Positions 12,515-25,548 of a stretch of DNA of 64,000 nucleotides are shown piece by piece. The DNA comes from Paramecium sonneborni (lineage: Eukaryota; Ciliophora; Oligohymenophorea; Peniculida; Parameciidae): contig CAJJDN010000084.1 in assembly GCA_905182985.1 (NCBI GenBank), positions 360,601-424,600 of the forward strand, read 5' to 3'. Each line of letters begins with the position of its first letter. The first letter of the stretch is position 1. The notes beneath the pieces were generated by a model. It saw only the letters and a list, made by a program, of their open reading frames with translations, was not told the DNA's origin and did no database searches. The position numbers were made by a program, and so were the translations under genes.

Positions 12515-14537
12515 ATGTTTAAAAAATTGTTTGCTATTGGTTTGGGAGGTTGTCTAGTAAATTACAATGTAAAGTGCTGTGGAATAGTTGGTGTGTTAAC
12601 AACTGAAGATAATGCAGAGTAAATAATTTTTGAAGGAGTGTAATTATTATAAAATAGAGGTTATGATTCTGCAGGAATAGGTACAATAAATAAATCTAAG
12701 AATGTAAAAATATTTGATAATATAAAGTTAATAATATCTAAGCATGCTAGTGATTAAATAAACAAAGTAGATTGTTTTATAAAATTGAAATAAGAATTAT
12801 AGAAACATCTATAAAGTTAAGTAGGAATAGGACATACAAGATGGGCAACATGTGGAAGTAAAACTGATAATAATGCTCATCCTCATTATGATACTTCTAA
12901 AAGAATAGCATTAGTACATAATGGAACATTAGAAAATTATGTAGAATTAAAAGATGAACTAATAAAATAAGGAATTTAATTTACATCAGAAACAGACTCA
13001 GAGGTAATTGCTCAACTCATTGGCTTAGAAATTTTAAAGTTAAATTTTCTAGAAGCTGTTGAAACAGTTTTAACCAGATTAAGAGGATAATGGGGTTTAG
13101 CAGTTATTGATAGAGAAAACCCTGCATAAATGATTGTATGTAGATAAGGAAGTCCTATTTTAGTAGGATATGCAGCTAATAGTATATTTGTAGCAAGTGA
13201 AAAGATAGCTTTTGAAAAATATACATAAAATTACATAGCATTATAAGATGGTGAAGTAATGCTATTGTAATTAGAGAATAGAAACTAATTATACAATTAG
13301 ATAAAACATAGATTAATTTTTAATGAAAATTAAGAAATAGAATAAATCCACTTAAAACCTAAGCAGCCTTATCAGACATTTTTTGAAATGGAAATAAATG
13401 AGCAACCTAATAGTCTTTTAAGATGTTTAGGAAATGGGGCAAGATTAGCAGGTTTTTCAGATTGTGCAAAGCTTGGAGGTTTGGATATGAAAGAAAAAGA
13501 GCTTTGTGAGATAAAACATCTAATATTAATAGGATGTGGAAGTAGTTTTAATGCAGCGTAAAGTATTTTACCAATTTTTCGAAACTTCCGAACATTCGAG
13601 AGTGTTTAGACAATAGAAGCAAGTGAATTTTAAAGTTATGATTTACCTTAGAGTTAGGTAGGAATAATATTCATAACATAATCCGGTGAAACTAAAGATA
13701 TAGTTAGAGTTTTAAATATTGGTAAATAATAAGGAGTAATAACTATAGGAGTGTATATATTATATATTATATTATTTTAGTGTTAATGTCGTTGGATCAT
13801 TAATAGCAACGAATGTGGATTGTGGTGTTTATTTGAATTCTGGAAGAGAAGTGGCTGTAGCAGCATCAAAGTCATTCAGTTCATAAGCAACAGCTCTAAT
13901 ATTAATTAGTCTATGGTTTAGTTATTATAAAGAAAAGAATAATTATTTAGCTTAAAACATTATGATGAAGTCTTTAAGAGAGAAGTATGTAAATTAATTA
14001 AGGATGCTTCCAATGGTATTTGGTTAAGGTATAGTGGAATGTTAAGCAGGTGTTAAATTAGTAGCTAAAATATTATAAAATAAATAAAGTTTATTTATAT
14101 TAGGAAAAGGATCAAATTATGCTATAGCAAAGGAGGGAGCTCTAAAAATTAAAGAATTAACTTATATCCATGCAGAAGCTTTTGCCTCTGGAGAAATGAA
14201 ACATGGTCCTTTAGCTTTGATTGATTCTTCAAAGGATAAAGAAACTGCAATAATATTAATTATTTTAGAAGACGAATTCATATAAGATATGAAATTATCA
14301 TTAAGTGAAGTTAATTCTAGAAATGCTAGAACCATTGTTATCACTGATTCTGCCCAAAGTTTATCTAATACTATGAATAAAATTGACCATTTGATTTTAA
14401 TCCCAAAAATTGGCGAATAATTAAACTGGTTACTCAGTGTAATTGTCTTCCAATTATTGGCATTAGAAATCTGTTATCTTTAAGGAATAGATCCTGATAA
14501 ACCTAGAAATCTTGCTAAAACTGTTACTGTAGGTTGA
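12515..14537 (+). CDS. Glutamine-fructose-6-phosphate transaminase (isomerizing), GFAT
   Basis: Makes glucosamine-6-phosphate from fructose-6-phosphate and glutamine, the entry to hexosamine, chitin and glycan synthesis. One intron (13753-13780) leaves 664 residues. The N-terminal glutaminase domain shows [27 protein letters not shown] and HNGTLENY. The C-terminal half has two SIS sugar-isomerase domains ([59 protein letters not shown]) and ends [11 protein letters not shown]. Oddly, the catalytic Cys is residue 22, preceded by a hydrophobic stretch [20 protein letters not shown]. In known enzymes Cys is residue 1 after Met removal, so the leader must be cleaved for activity. No alternative ATG in frame before the Cys is visible. 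Confidence 0.95.
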
Positions 14538-14570
14538 TCTGACTAACTATAATATCAATTAAAAATCATT

Positions 14571-17500
14571 ATGCTTAATAAAAATCAACTTCCATTACTA
14601 CCAAACTCTACCCAACTTCCTATTACAACAAATACTTAACCAAATAAAAATAACTCATAAATCTCTGTTCAAGATGCAACTTCCATGAAATAAAGTGGTA
14701 CTTCTGCTAATTTGACATTAAACCTTACTAAAACAAGAATAACCCGATATCAAGATACGTCGTATTTGAAATAGAAAACTGTCATCCCAACTTCATTAAG
14801 TACCTTAATTGATGATCCAAAGCTTCATGAATATGTAATTGTTTTCCTATAGCCAAGACCTAATCAAGATTAAAAACTAATTTCTATGGAACCATGTATA
14901 GAAATTCTTAGAGTATGACATCTTACAAAACCAATTTTACAGAATTAGATTCTAAAGATGGTACTCTAGATTTAAATCCACTTCTCAAAAATGTTAAATC
15001 ATCATAATTACAAACATATTTGAAGAAGATCATTCAATAATAAAGTGATAAGATTTAACTCTCTACTACTTTACCCAATAGATAAATGGCCATTGATTTA
15101 TAATAATGGTTTGATTTTATGATTTCTAAAGTAAAGTAGTCAGTTTTGCTGTAAAATTGCAATACTCAAATTATAGCTGAAGAAATTGCTCTCATATATT
15201 CATCCTGTCTAAAAGAGATCATTAGATAAGTTTCATTAGAATGTAAGGAACGTGGATGCTTACTCGAAAAAGTTTGGAATTCTTATATTGCTTTAATTGA
15301 TCAATTAATTTCAAATATTAATAAAACCTATTCAGAAAACCTTTTAAATTAATAATAATAATAATAGATAAATTCATCCCAAAAGAACTTTTTAGATGAT
15401 TATAATCATTTATAATTATTATTGTAACAACTTAAAACTGAAAAAGAAGCTCTAGAAAAAAAAAATAACTTCTTAGAGGAAAAAATTAAAAAATAAAAAG
15501 AAGAAATTTCTTTACTTTAGTAAACAGTTGAATAAATTACAGAAGATTAAAAATAATTCTAAAATCTTTAAAATCATTCAAATGAAATAACTACTCAAAT
15601 ACAACAACCTACTTTTTCCAATTTCTAACTTAAACATTTACAAAGTATTTAAGAAGGAAAGTCTATTGTATCACATATTATGACAAAAAAAGCAGTAATA
15701 CCAATTCATCTTAAAAATAAAAGTCTTTCACCAATACAAATTGCTAAGACTCTAGATGATGAATAAAGTAAAACTCCATTGTCTTAGCTTTAACTTGAAT
15801 TTGATAATATGGAAGATTCTTAATTAATTAAGATAAAAAAATATCAAAGAAAATCCAATTTAATTTAAAATGTTGTCATTGATGAAAGTATTTTATTTTC
15901 ATAATATTAATTACTTTAGGATCTATATAAACAGATAAAATGATTTTTAGTAGCATACCCATTTTAAATGATTTTATTCATAATTTTATAAATTATGGAA
16001 TAAAAGCTATTTATGATGAAGTTAAAGAGGATGAATATCGAGAATCAATTCAAATAGTAAGATGTGCAACTTCTATTTCAATAGCTTAAGAAGATTTTGT
16101 TATTGAAACTATTAATAAATCAAAAATCAAATAAAAAGCCTTTGAAGAATTATAAGCATATTTATCTAATCTTAATGATAAATATTAAGAATTTCAATAA
16201 AAACATATAGAATAAATGTTATAAATAAAAGAGCATAAAGTAGTTGCTTAAAATTTAGAATAAAATCTAAAAGAAGCTACATAAGATTTTGTAGAAATTC
16301 TAAAAGAAAAATAATTGACCATTAAAAGTTTAAAACATGGTTAAACTTTATTATTAAAAAAAATCAATTCAATAAGTTAAGATTAATTATCATCTAAACG
16401 TTCACCACAATTTGCTTCTCCATCCAGAAAAACTCCAAATTTTAAACATACATTTGACTTTAATAAGGAAGCAATATCTAAAGAAATTGATATAGTAAAA
16501 GTAGAAATGGATGATGAAAATAGCTCAATAAAATCTGATGAAAAAGATAAAATTAATTAAACATTTTAAATAAATAATGAAGTCTTACATTTAAATATTC
16601 TTGAAGATCAAGAAGAAAATGATGTTTAATTATAAACTGAAGAAAAATAAGATGAATTTAATTTAGATACATCTGTTTAACCTGAAGATGATAATTCATT
16701 AATTGAATAGAAATCTGAAATAACATAATCCTTATAATTAGATAGTCAAAAAGTTGATGAAAATAGATTGAGTAATGTGAAGGATCTTATCTAAAAATTT
16801 GGATTATAAAGGTAATCTACAAAGAAATTAACTAAACCAATTCAGATGAGACTTTCTTTATTAAGTGAACTCAAACAAGATAAAAAAAAAGTAAAACGTA
16901 TTTATAGTCAGAACACAGATGCTGCTAATTAATTAATGAAAGAATTAATAGCAAAAACACCTACTAAAAAAAGTGTAAGAATTCCAATAATTCCTATTAT
17001 TTAGTTATAAAAAATATTTTATACACTTATTTTGGATGCTTCTAAAAATCCAGAAGGATACAAGATTCCTCTTCATATTAGTATTTATGATTATTTTTTA
17101 AAGAAATATGGTTTTAAAAATGTTGCAGAAAAAAAAATAAAATAAATTTTTTAATATATATGTAGTAAAATGGAAACTCAACCTAAAATGCAATTCATTG
17201 CTAGACTTTGTTATATGCATGGAGAAATGGATGAAGCAATATATAAATAGGTAGTTGAAACTGTTAAATATTTTAATTCTAAAGAAATTAATTTTCTGAA
17301 GAATGATTTGATTATTCAATAAGATTAGATGACTGAATATTGTCATGAATATTTGACTAATTTTCTTGGATAAAGTACTATTAACTCATATTTGAATTCT
17401 TTAAAACTTAAAAAAGAATTATCATTTGAATCAGAAATGATCTCTATATTGAATCTATATTTTTCAAAAAAGAAGCAATGTGAAGATTCTTTACAATTGA

Positions 17501-18100
17501 TATTTTAAGCTGCTGATCTTGATGGAAATTAATTAATTGAGTTTTCTGAATTTAAAACACTTTATAAAGCAATTCATCCTGATTTATATAATAAAACATA
17601 GGCTTTAAATTAATTTATTACTTTTGCAGATTTCATTGATGAAAATACAAAAGATAAAATGATTACATTAGATCGTTTTGCTGAAATGGCTATAGAATTA
17701 AATTTATTTAATAGAGATAAAATTAATTAATATAGTCAAGGTAGCTAATCTTTAATTCATGAATGGAATGAAAACAAGAATTTAATTAAATATCGTTATT
17801 TAGTTTCCAATAATTACCATAAAGTTAAATACACATTTAATTTACTAACAGAATAAATTTAATTTTATTAATAAAAAAAAAGCTGCAGTCATTCAATATA
17901 AAGTATTTTTTATATTTATATAATCAGTTCTGTGGGTGAGCTATAAATTATTATTCGAGAGATCATAAAGAGTCATTTTAAAGTAAATATCAAATATTAA
18001 TTTTAGTTATGAATTAAAATAACTTATGGGGGATGTTGCTCCTTAAGAGTTTGCTTAAATATCCTAAATATATAATGCAATAGCAGAAATAAATTTATGA
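14571..18100 (+). CDS. Axonemal dynein light-chain-like, coiled-coil, EF-hand protein (AXDND1/TSNAXIP1-like)
   Basis: 1141 residues after removing introns 14835-14857, 15888-15919, 17903-17927 and 17983-18006, which give an exact frame. Around residues 160-260 is LKEIIRQVSLECKERGCLLE, matching the axonemal dynein light chain (p28/p33) helix in which -RQV-x2-C-x-ERG-x-LL- is conserved; AXDND1 carries the same element. TSNAXIP1 N-terminal similarity is possible. Long coiled coils follow (LKTEKEALEKKNNFLEEKI). A C-terminal calcium-binding-like module has one good EF-hand loop, DLDGNQLIEFSEF, and a weaker one. A ciliary role is inferred from the light-chain motif and from a ciliate context. It starts 33 bp after the GFAT stop. 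The precise family name is uncertain. Confidence 0.75.
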
Positions 18101-18423
18101 AGATCAATTTAAAGTTTAAATTAAAATAATCAATTTTCCTATTATAATTATATGTAATTACTCATTTCAAATGAAAATAATAATCTGCTGTTCTATTTCA
18201 TCATATGAATTAGTTCTTCCTAAAAACTTCATTTTTAATTTAATACTTTTTTAATTATTATATATTTGATCAAATAATAATTTCAAATCTTTAAAGGATG
18301 TTAAAAAAAATGTAATAGTAAATTAGTTAACTTTTGAATGGTGAAATACTTTAGATTAATTAATAGAGAAGTTAGATGATCATATTTCGGATATTACAAT
18401 TAACTTAATATTTTTCAATTATT
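18101..18423. other. Spacer
   Basis: About 320 bp between two plus-strand genes, AT-rich, nothing supported. Confidence 0.4.
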
Positions 18424-21400
18424 ATGCCATCATACAAGAATAAACTTGATAGTTTTCATTTGACCTCGCTTATCACGATATTAAAAGCATCTTTATTGGA
18501 TTATGATAATATTCCGATCTTTTTAGGTTATATTTCTAGTTTTATAAGTTTTGCAATCTTAATTTACACATTAATACTAAGTTGCTTTAACTTAAACTAA
18601 ATTGCAATTGTTAAAAAGGTCATATTAATTTATATTGGATTACTTCCATAATATTTCTGTTATTTATAAATATCTATTACAGCACATACATTACTTAAAT
18701 ATGAAAATAATTTATTTGAATAAATGTTAGGAACTATTACCATAATAATAATATTTATTCAATCTTTTTTAAGTCTATTATTTATGAGAAATACTTACTT
18801 TAGTTAAACTATATTATGTAGAGATCTAACAATAATAGGTTTGCTCTCTTAAATTATGAAGTTTATGACGATTTTATTTTACTTTTATGATATTGATAAT
18901 ATTAATGCTCTGTATATTATAACTTTAATATGTGCCTTATTGTGGACAATTTCAGAAGTTGCTGATATTTTGTACTATTTTCCCTATAGTTTGAGTGACA
19001 ATCAATTTTAATTTTGTTTAAATTCAATTAAGATTGTATGTACAATAATGATGATATTGGATGCATCACTACAATTTGAATAAGCAGTTATAATTTATTA
19101 ATTAATCCTGAGTGTATTAGGATACTTTGTTAGTCGATAGGTTTTTCGAGTTTTTCTCTATAATAATTGCTTTAATCTCTTTTCTTAAGCAATTTCTAAG
19201 GATTAATAGTCACTTTACCTAAAAATTATTCTATTCCTCAAAGAACAGTAAAAAGAGTAGGTAAATATCTATCAACCATTCTTAAGTTGTAACGTGATGA
19301 ATTTGCATTAAAAATATTGCGAATAGAACTGCTAAGTAATTATTTATTTTAATAAGGCATAAGTATATACCAATATTCTAGAATGCTTAATATCAAAGAT
19401 ATTCTAAAATGAGGAAGAATCCCTCTTTCTTTATAAAATTAGTTATATAGCATTTATAAAGAAATAATATTCCTTAAGTTTGATGAAAATTAAATAATAT
19501 CAGATATTTAATGGACATACTTAAAGTTGGTATTTTAAATTAATGGTTCTTGATATTACTAAAAACATAGAAAGAGAAATTTAATAGGTTCTTTATAATA
19601 CAAATATCACATAAAATTGGAATAAATATACTTATTTGACATCTAAAGATTTGGTTGAATTTGAAGAATAAGAAATAGAATTAATGCCATTAATAGCTCA
19701 ATTAATAAACAAAAAATTAGATATTTGGCAATCTCAAATAAGAGGATTCAAGAATATATACGATTTACAACATAAGTTGGTTAATTTTGCAAAATTAATT
19801 GATTAAATTAGAAAACAGTTAGGTAATATATTTGAAAAAGACATTAATAACATCACTATTAGTTTAATCAATAATATATATCACCTCAGAATTTTATCAT
19901 TATATTATTCATTAATAATGAATGATTAATTAAATAGTTATTTATGTGAAAAATAAATTTAAATTGTCTATTATTTTGAATAAACACTTAAATAAAATGA
20001 ATTAACTTCTTTAGCTTTAATTACTGACAAAATATCAGTGGTTGCAGTAAGTCTAGTAAAAAAATAAGGTGAAATTCTGAATAAGAATAAATAAAAAATA
20101 GGAAGTTTGTTTGGATATCATAAAAGCAATGAATATAATGGATTATTATCAGTTAATCAAATTATACCTGATTTTATTAGCAGTATACATAATGAAATGT
20201 TAACAGAATTTTTAAAAAAAGGATAATCTTCTTTTTTTGTTTAATTTAAAACAGTTTTTGGAAAGAATAAAGATTATTTTATAATGCCTTTATAATTAAA
20301 ATTTTCAAATGATTTTAATTTTGTAGATGACTTTGTTATAAAAGGAGTGATGTATTAAGGTTAAAAGTAATAAGATTTTATAATATTTGATGATCAAGGA
20401 CACATTTAAGGAATAACTTAATAATTTTATGAAATACTAATAAGAGATAATCACAAAGCTTATAAAATAGACCAAGAAACATTAACTAAATAAATGTATA
20501 TTTATTATTTTATGCCTGAAATCTTTAATATTATATAAGATTATTAATAACAGAAATAACACAATTAACTTGTTTAGTTTTTAGAAGATACTCAATTTAT
20601 AATAATATAAAATCTAATGGAATTTCATGAAGATTTTTCAAGATAAGCTAAAAAGTTTACAAAACACACAATTACTGATCCTGCTTTATATGCATCTAGT
20701 TATACTAATTGTTCTGAGTTAACAAATAATAATATAAAAACAATCTTAAGAAGAAGAATGTTTACAGAAATCGATAGAAGTTTAATAAATGAAGAATTTG
20801 CCAAGAGTGCTATTAAATTTATCTACAATAATGTAATTTTTATGATTATTTGTAGCTTGACATATATGTCACTTATTTTATAAAATTTTAATTGTAATAT
20901 TATCCTATTTAGAATGAAAAAGTAAAAGGTTTTTATATACTAGAAATTATAGATTATAGAAAAAATTATGATAAAAAGATAGGAAGTGAAGCTGTGTTTA
21001 AAGATCTTGAATCTTAAATGAAATAATCAATAAAAATTTAAAGTTAATTTATGTAAAGAGTTGAAAATTAAATTGAATTTGAAGAAATTAATGTTTGTTA
21101 AGTAGTCAAATCCAATACAAACACTACTGATAATATAAGATTAGAAACTAATGGTAATTCTAGTAAACGAGTTATATTTCTTAAACCTGAAATTTCAAGT
21201 TAATTAAATGATTTTGCAGGAGGAATGAATTCTGAATCTAGTTCTGAAGAAAAATAAGAAGATTTTTTTTCACCTCCATAATCAAATAGACTGTAATTTT
21301 GTAAAGAGAATGATAGTATTCAACCTCATCAATAAAGTGTTAAAAATTAAAAACGTAATATTAGTGAAATGGAAATGGCCATAAATTAAAGTTAATCTAG

Positions 21401-23306
21401 TGGTATTTCAAGATAATCAAGTAGGACTAATACATATTTTAATAATCTTTTTTTAAAGAAAATCAGATATACAAATAATATAAAAGCAATAATCTTTATT
21501 TGTATGTTAACTGTAACAGTTAATCTATTTTTATGCGTATTTAATAGTATAAAGCTATATTCTGGATATTAGGATTTTTAAACCATAACTACAAATATGA
21601 AAGTTCCTATGAATTTAAACAGATATTATTCTAAAACAGCAACTTTAGCTTGGATTACTACTTGTTCTAATTATAGTATTTTAAATATTAGTTAGTTTTA
21701 AAAAAATTAAAATAAATATTAAATGGATTTAATTAATCAATATATGTTAGGTAATGTATCATTAATTTATCCATCTTTAATTGAAACTGAAGAGGAGATT
21801 CCATATATTAATTAATCTTAAGGATTATATCACTATGAAGAAGTAAAGCTAACCTAATTTATAGATTACATGAATTTTTTCACTAAATAAATTTTGGTAA
21901 ATCAAGATATTAATACAGAGTATATAGAAGCTATGATTATTCTCAGATATAATGTTAAAAATATGAGAAATATCACAATTTAAATTATGGATTAATTAGA
22001 AAGGCAATTTGAATTAACTCGTGATTTACAATAAACAAATCAATTTATCTCTATTATTACAAATTCACTTATAATGTTAATTCTATATTGCATTTAATTT
22101 ATTTTTTGTCTGAAAATTCAAATTTAAAACTAAACAATAACCTTATTAGTTGGTAGAGTAAAAGAATAAGAAATAATGAATGAAATTGTTAAAATATAGT
22201 ATCTTTTATAATCCTTAAAAAATATTGCTGGTGAAGATTCATGGAAAAGAATAAATTTTTGGTCCTACATCTTCTAAAATGATTATGATAATATATACAA
22301 AGCGAGATTAATTCAAAATAAATCAAATAGAACTTCTAATTTAAATTCTAGAATAAAACATATAAGAATTAGATTTAAATTTTAATTATTAAAGATAATC
22401 GTCTTCTTAGTTATATATTTGTGCTTTATTTGGGGATTATATATATTATATTTATCTTAAACTGAATAAATGACTCCAATGGTAGAATTAGAAGCATAAT
22501 ATGTTAAGTTTAGTGTGAATGTTGATATTTTAGTATTTAGTGGATTAATTATTAAATCTTAACCTCAAATATATGACAATTTTATTAAAAATAAAATATT
22601 TTCCGAAAAATAGATAAATTTATTTGATGATGGTAGTCAAATTATTGAACTATTTAGTTCAATGCAATATACATTTAGTGAAACTATGAAATCTTTATTT
22701 AATGATGTCATTTCAACTTTACCATCAACTAATGATGTTAGTACATTAAAAAAATTAATTGATTCAGATATATGTTTAGTACTTTATGCTGAAATTCCAT
22801 TTTGTTAATTTTATAATATTTCTTAAATTGAATTTGTTAATAAATATGGATAGTTTTATGAATATGATAATGATTAAGATTATCTCAAGAGTGGAATTTT
22901 AGGAATCATGGCCAAATAGGCAAGCTTTTATTAATAAAATTATGGATATGAAATTGATAATATTAAGTTTAATCCAAATCAAAATGAAATAGATAATGTT
23001 TATAGAACCATTGAATTTCATCAAATAATTTTATCTCACTTTAAAGATTCATATCTATGTTTTGTAAGATTTTTAGAACTTCTTACTAAAAATATTTCAG
23101 ATATCAGATATTCTGATTTCATTATTTTGTTACTCTATATTTACATTGCAGGATTACTATATTTCATTTTATATATAATATTCCACTATTTTTGGATAAA
23201 GAAGTCCAATAAATACATAAGATCTTTAAAACTAAGTTTAGTTGTCATTCCTAATGAATAATTATTCAATAGTAGTATTATCAATATATTAAGAAAATTT
23301 GAATGA
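18424..23306 (+). CDS. Giant multi-pass membrane protein with PAS-like domain (TmcB-like), second copy
   Basis: 1619 residues with a single 23-nt intron (20833-20855). It starts MPSYKNKLDSFHLTSLITIL, has about seven hydrophobic segments in the first 350 residues, then a helical soluble part. A PAS-like domain near residue 560-660 reads SLFGYHKSNEYNG, QIIPDFISSIHNEM and TVFGKNKDYFIMPLQLKF, a pattern typical of the tiny macrocysts B group. A Ser/Gln-rich linker follows. The C-terminal third has a TM (NIKAIIFICMLTVTVNLFL), a long loop, further TM pairs and a final TM near the C-terminus. The plan equals that of 3441-8390, so they are distant paralogues. A sensory role is inference from PAS plus membrane topology. 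The stop overlaps a possible ATG of the next small gene. Confidence 0.8.
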
Positions 23307-23338
23307 ATTAATTAAATTTATATTAATTATAAGATTAT

Positions 23339-23491
23339 ATGTTTTTTTTAGCAGTTGGATTCTTTATGGGATTACCCCTTGGATTTTATTTTAGAGAGCA
23401 TAATTTGCAACCACCAGTTGCTATAAATATGGAATCAATTAAAAAAGCTTTTGAAATATTTGCTGAAAAAGAAGACAAGGATGATGATTGA
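23339..23491 (+). CDS. Small single-pass membrane protein, unknown
   Basis: A 50-residue frame: MFFLAVGFFMGLPLGFYF, a glycine-spaced membrane helix, then REHNLQPP, a helical segment SIKKAFEIFAEKEDK and an Asp-rich end. An in-frame ATG at 23303 would add 12 residues and overlap the preceding stop by four bases (ATGA). I prefer 23339 because the membrane helix starts there, but either is possible. The segment RE-H-N-L after the helix looks constrained, suggesting a real gene. It resembles small organelle inner-membrane subunits in layout only. Function unknown. Confidence 0.55.
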   Translation: MFFLAVGFFMGLPLGFYFREHNLQPPVAINMESIKKAFEIFAEKEDKDDD

Positions 23492-24323
23492 TAACAATTA
23501 ATCTACCTTATTTTTTAAGGAGAAATTATATTCATTTAATTAAAATTTTATTTAACTTTGTTCTCTAACAAATTGAAAATTGTAGTTATATGGACAAAGG
23601 GATGATCTAAAAGAAATAAAAATAGTCCATATATTATAATTAATTATTTTAAAGAAAATAAAATGATTTGCATAAATAATAAGGAATTGATAAGATATAA
23701 AATATTGTTTATTCATTCATCAATGTTAAAGTAAAAACAACAGATCAATAATTGAAGACATTTATTCAAAAATGATGACTCTTCTACTTCTGCATAATTA
23801 ACATTTTGTTTTTGAAACATATTATTCTACAGAACATATATTTAGTAACTTTAGAAAAAAACGAAGTTATGTTAAGTCTAATTTAAATTTAGCAATTACT
23901 TTTCAATACAGAAGACTTATTAAAAAAAATTAAGTATTTTAGAAATAAATTAAATAAGACTAAACTATTATAAATAGATATAAATAGATTTGAATTCCAA
24001 TATGAAATATAAGAGATTTATTTTTGAAAATTTGATGATGATATTCTTATTATTAATAAGGATTTGAATACAGAAAAAGATTGATGGAAAATAACAGCAA
24101 TGAATAATATATTCTTTTAAAGATTATTATAACAAATAAATATTTTAAATGGTAATTTTTCTATTTTAAATTTTATTGAATTCTAAATATTCATTAAAAT
24201 AAATCTGCATAGATTCATTACAGAGCGCAAATATAAACATAATTTTATAAGCATTTCTATTTCTTGTGAGATTTTTATATAATTATTTTGATTTGAATAT
24301 TTTATGAAATATATATATTTTTT
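23492..24323. other. Convergent spacer without supported gene
   Basis: About 830 bp between the small membrane gene and the minus-strand Rab-like gene. Short frames only, none with family features. Confidence 0.45.
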
Positions 24324-24992
24324 TCAGCAACATTAATCATTATCATTTGGCTTTTTCTTAATCAAAGAATCATTACTCAATTTCGATCCATATTATTTTT
24401 AGATTTAACAAGCTTCTTAAGCCCAAATTTAAAAGAAATCATCAATTCCTTCCTCTGTTTTTGAAGAAGTTGGAAAGTAAATAAGTTGTTATTTTTTATT
24501 TTTTACAATATTAAGTTTATGACAATCTTTCAATACTCTTTCTAATTCATCATTTACCGATTCTAAAATTTATTTTCTTTCTTGAACTTTGTCTAATTAA
24601 CATCCCAAAATTAAAACAGGTATATTAAGAGCAGAGTTATTATAAATTTTTTCTGTCCAAAGCTTTATTTATTATTCAAGATTTTCTCCTTGATTAAAAT
24701 CTTCGTTATAATATTCTAGAGCACTCAAATTAAAGGCAAGAGCTAAAGCAGAAGCATCTTTTATGAATGAAATTGCTAAATCAGAATTTCTAGCTAAACC
24801 AGCTATATCGAAAATATTAAGTTTGACACTTTCACCATTTACTTTATAATCTTTAACAGTTCTAAAGTCTACAGAAACTCCACATGATACTTTTTCATAA
24901 AACTTTTTCTCTGCAACTCTCAAGATTAATGTAGTCTTACCAACTCCCTAATTTCCAACTATACCAAGCTTAAAAATTTTTTTATTATCCAT
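24324..24992 (-). CDS. Divergent Rab-like small GTPase
   Basis: 222 residues with no intron. The P-loop GNQGVGKTT is intact, followed by switch-I-like FYEKVSCGVSVDFRTV. Where Rabs have WDTAGQE this protein has FDIAGLARN, so the catalytic switch-II glutamine is missing. The guanine-specificity NKxD box is replaced by GCQLDK. The C-terminus is DNDQCC, a double-cysteine geranylgeranylation signal as in Rabs, so membrane attachment is likely. Loss of the switch-II Gln usually slows or abolishes GTP hydrolysis, so the protein may be locked in GTP form or have a changed nucleotide cycle. It could be an atypical Rab or RabL-type ciliary GTPase. The exact subfamily is unclear. Confidence 0.85.
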
Positions 24993-25128
24993 TTGTGTTA
25001 TTATTAATAATTATTAATTTTAATAAGATCAAGGAATTTGAATTTATAAATATAAGAGTAGTGGGTATTCGCAATATAAATACTAGTTTTTTACACTTTT
25101 TATATTATAATAATAATAAGTAATTAAA

Positions 25129-25548
25129 ATGGCCGATGATGGTGGTGCAGATGTATATATACACTTCTATTAATTAAGAAAGGAGAATATATTGGAGAAG
25201 AAGTAGCTAAAGCTATAGATGATGGAATTAATTCTGTGTTCTAATTAAAAGAAGGTGACAATATTCCAGCAACTTTACTTTATTCAAAAGAAAAAGTTAT
25301 TAGTTGGAGCAATCAACTCTTAGATTACACAAATAGAAATTTGAGCAAATTAGATAAACCATTTAAGTATTGTGTCAGCTGTATCATCTAATAAAATAAT
25401 GATTCAAAATTTACAGTTGCACGTATTTATTCTTTTATAATAATTAGTTGGGGCTAGTTTTGATACAAATACTGATGGTATATGCAGTGCATAAAGGGAA
25501 ATTAATGACATTGTAATTATTATATCTGTATTTGCAATGTTAATATGA
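25129..25548 (+). CDS. Tctex1-type dynein light chain (DYNLT)
   Basis: 122 residues after introns 25153-25178 (26 nt) and 25423-25447 (25 nt). The C-terminal half is the family hallmark: KPFKYCVSCIIQQNND, then a strand, GASFDTNTDGICSAQ and IVIIISVFAMLI, equivalent to the PWKYIV...SCYWD..TDG...V..IVSVFGL pattern of Tctex1. The N-terminal helix pair (KAIDDGINSVFQLKEGDN) fits. DYNLT chains bind the dynein intermediate chain and act in cytoplasmic and axonemal dyneins. Which of the two is not visible. It lies head to head with the Rab-like gene over a 136-bp promoter region. Confidence 0.92.
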
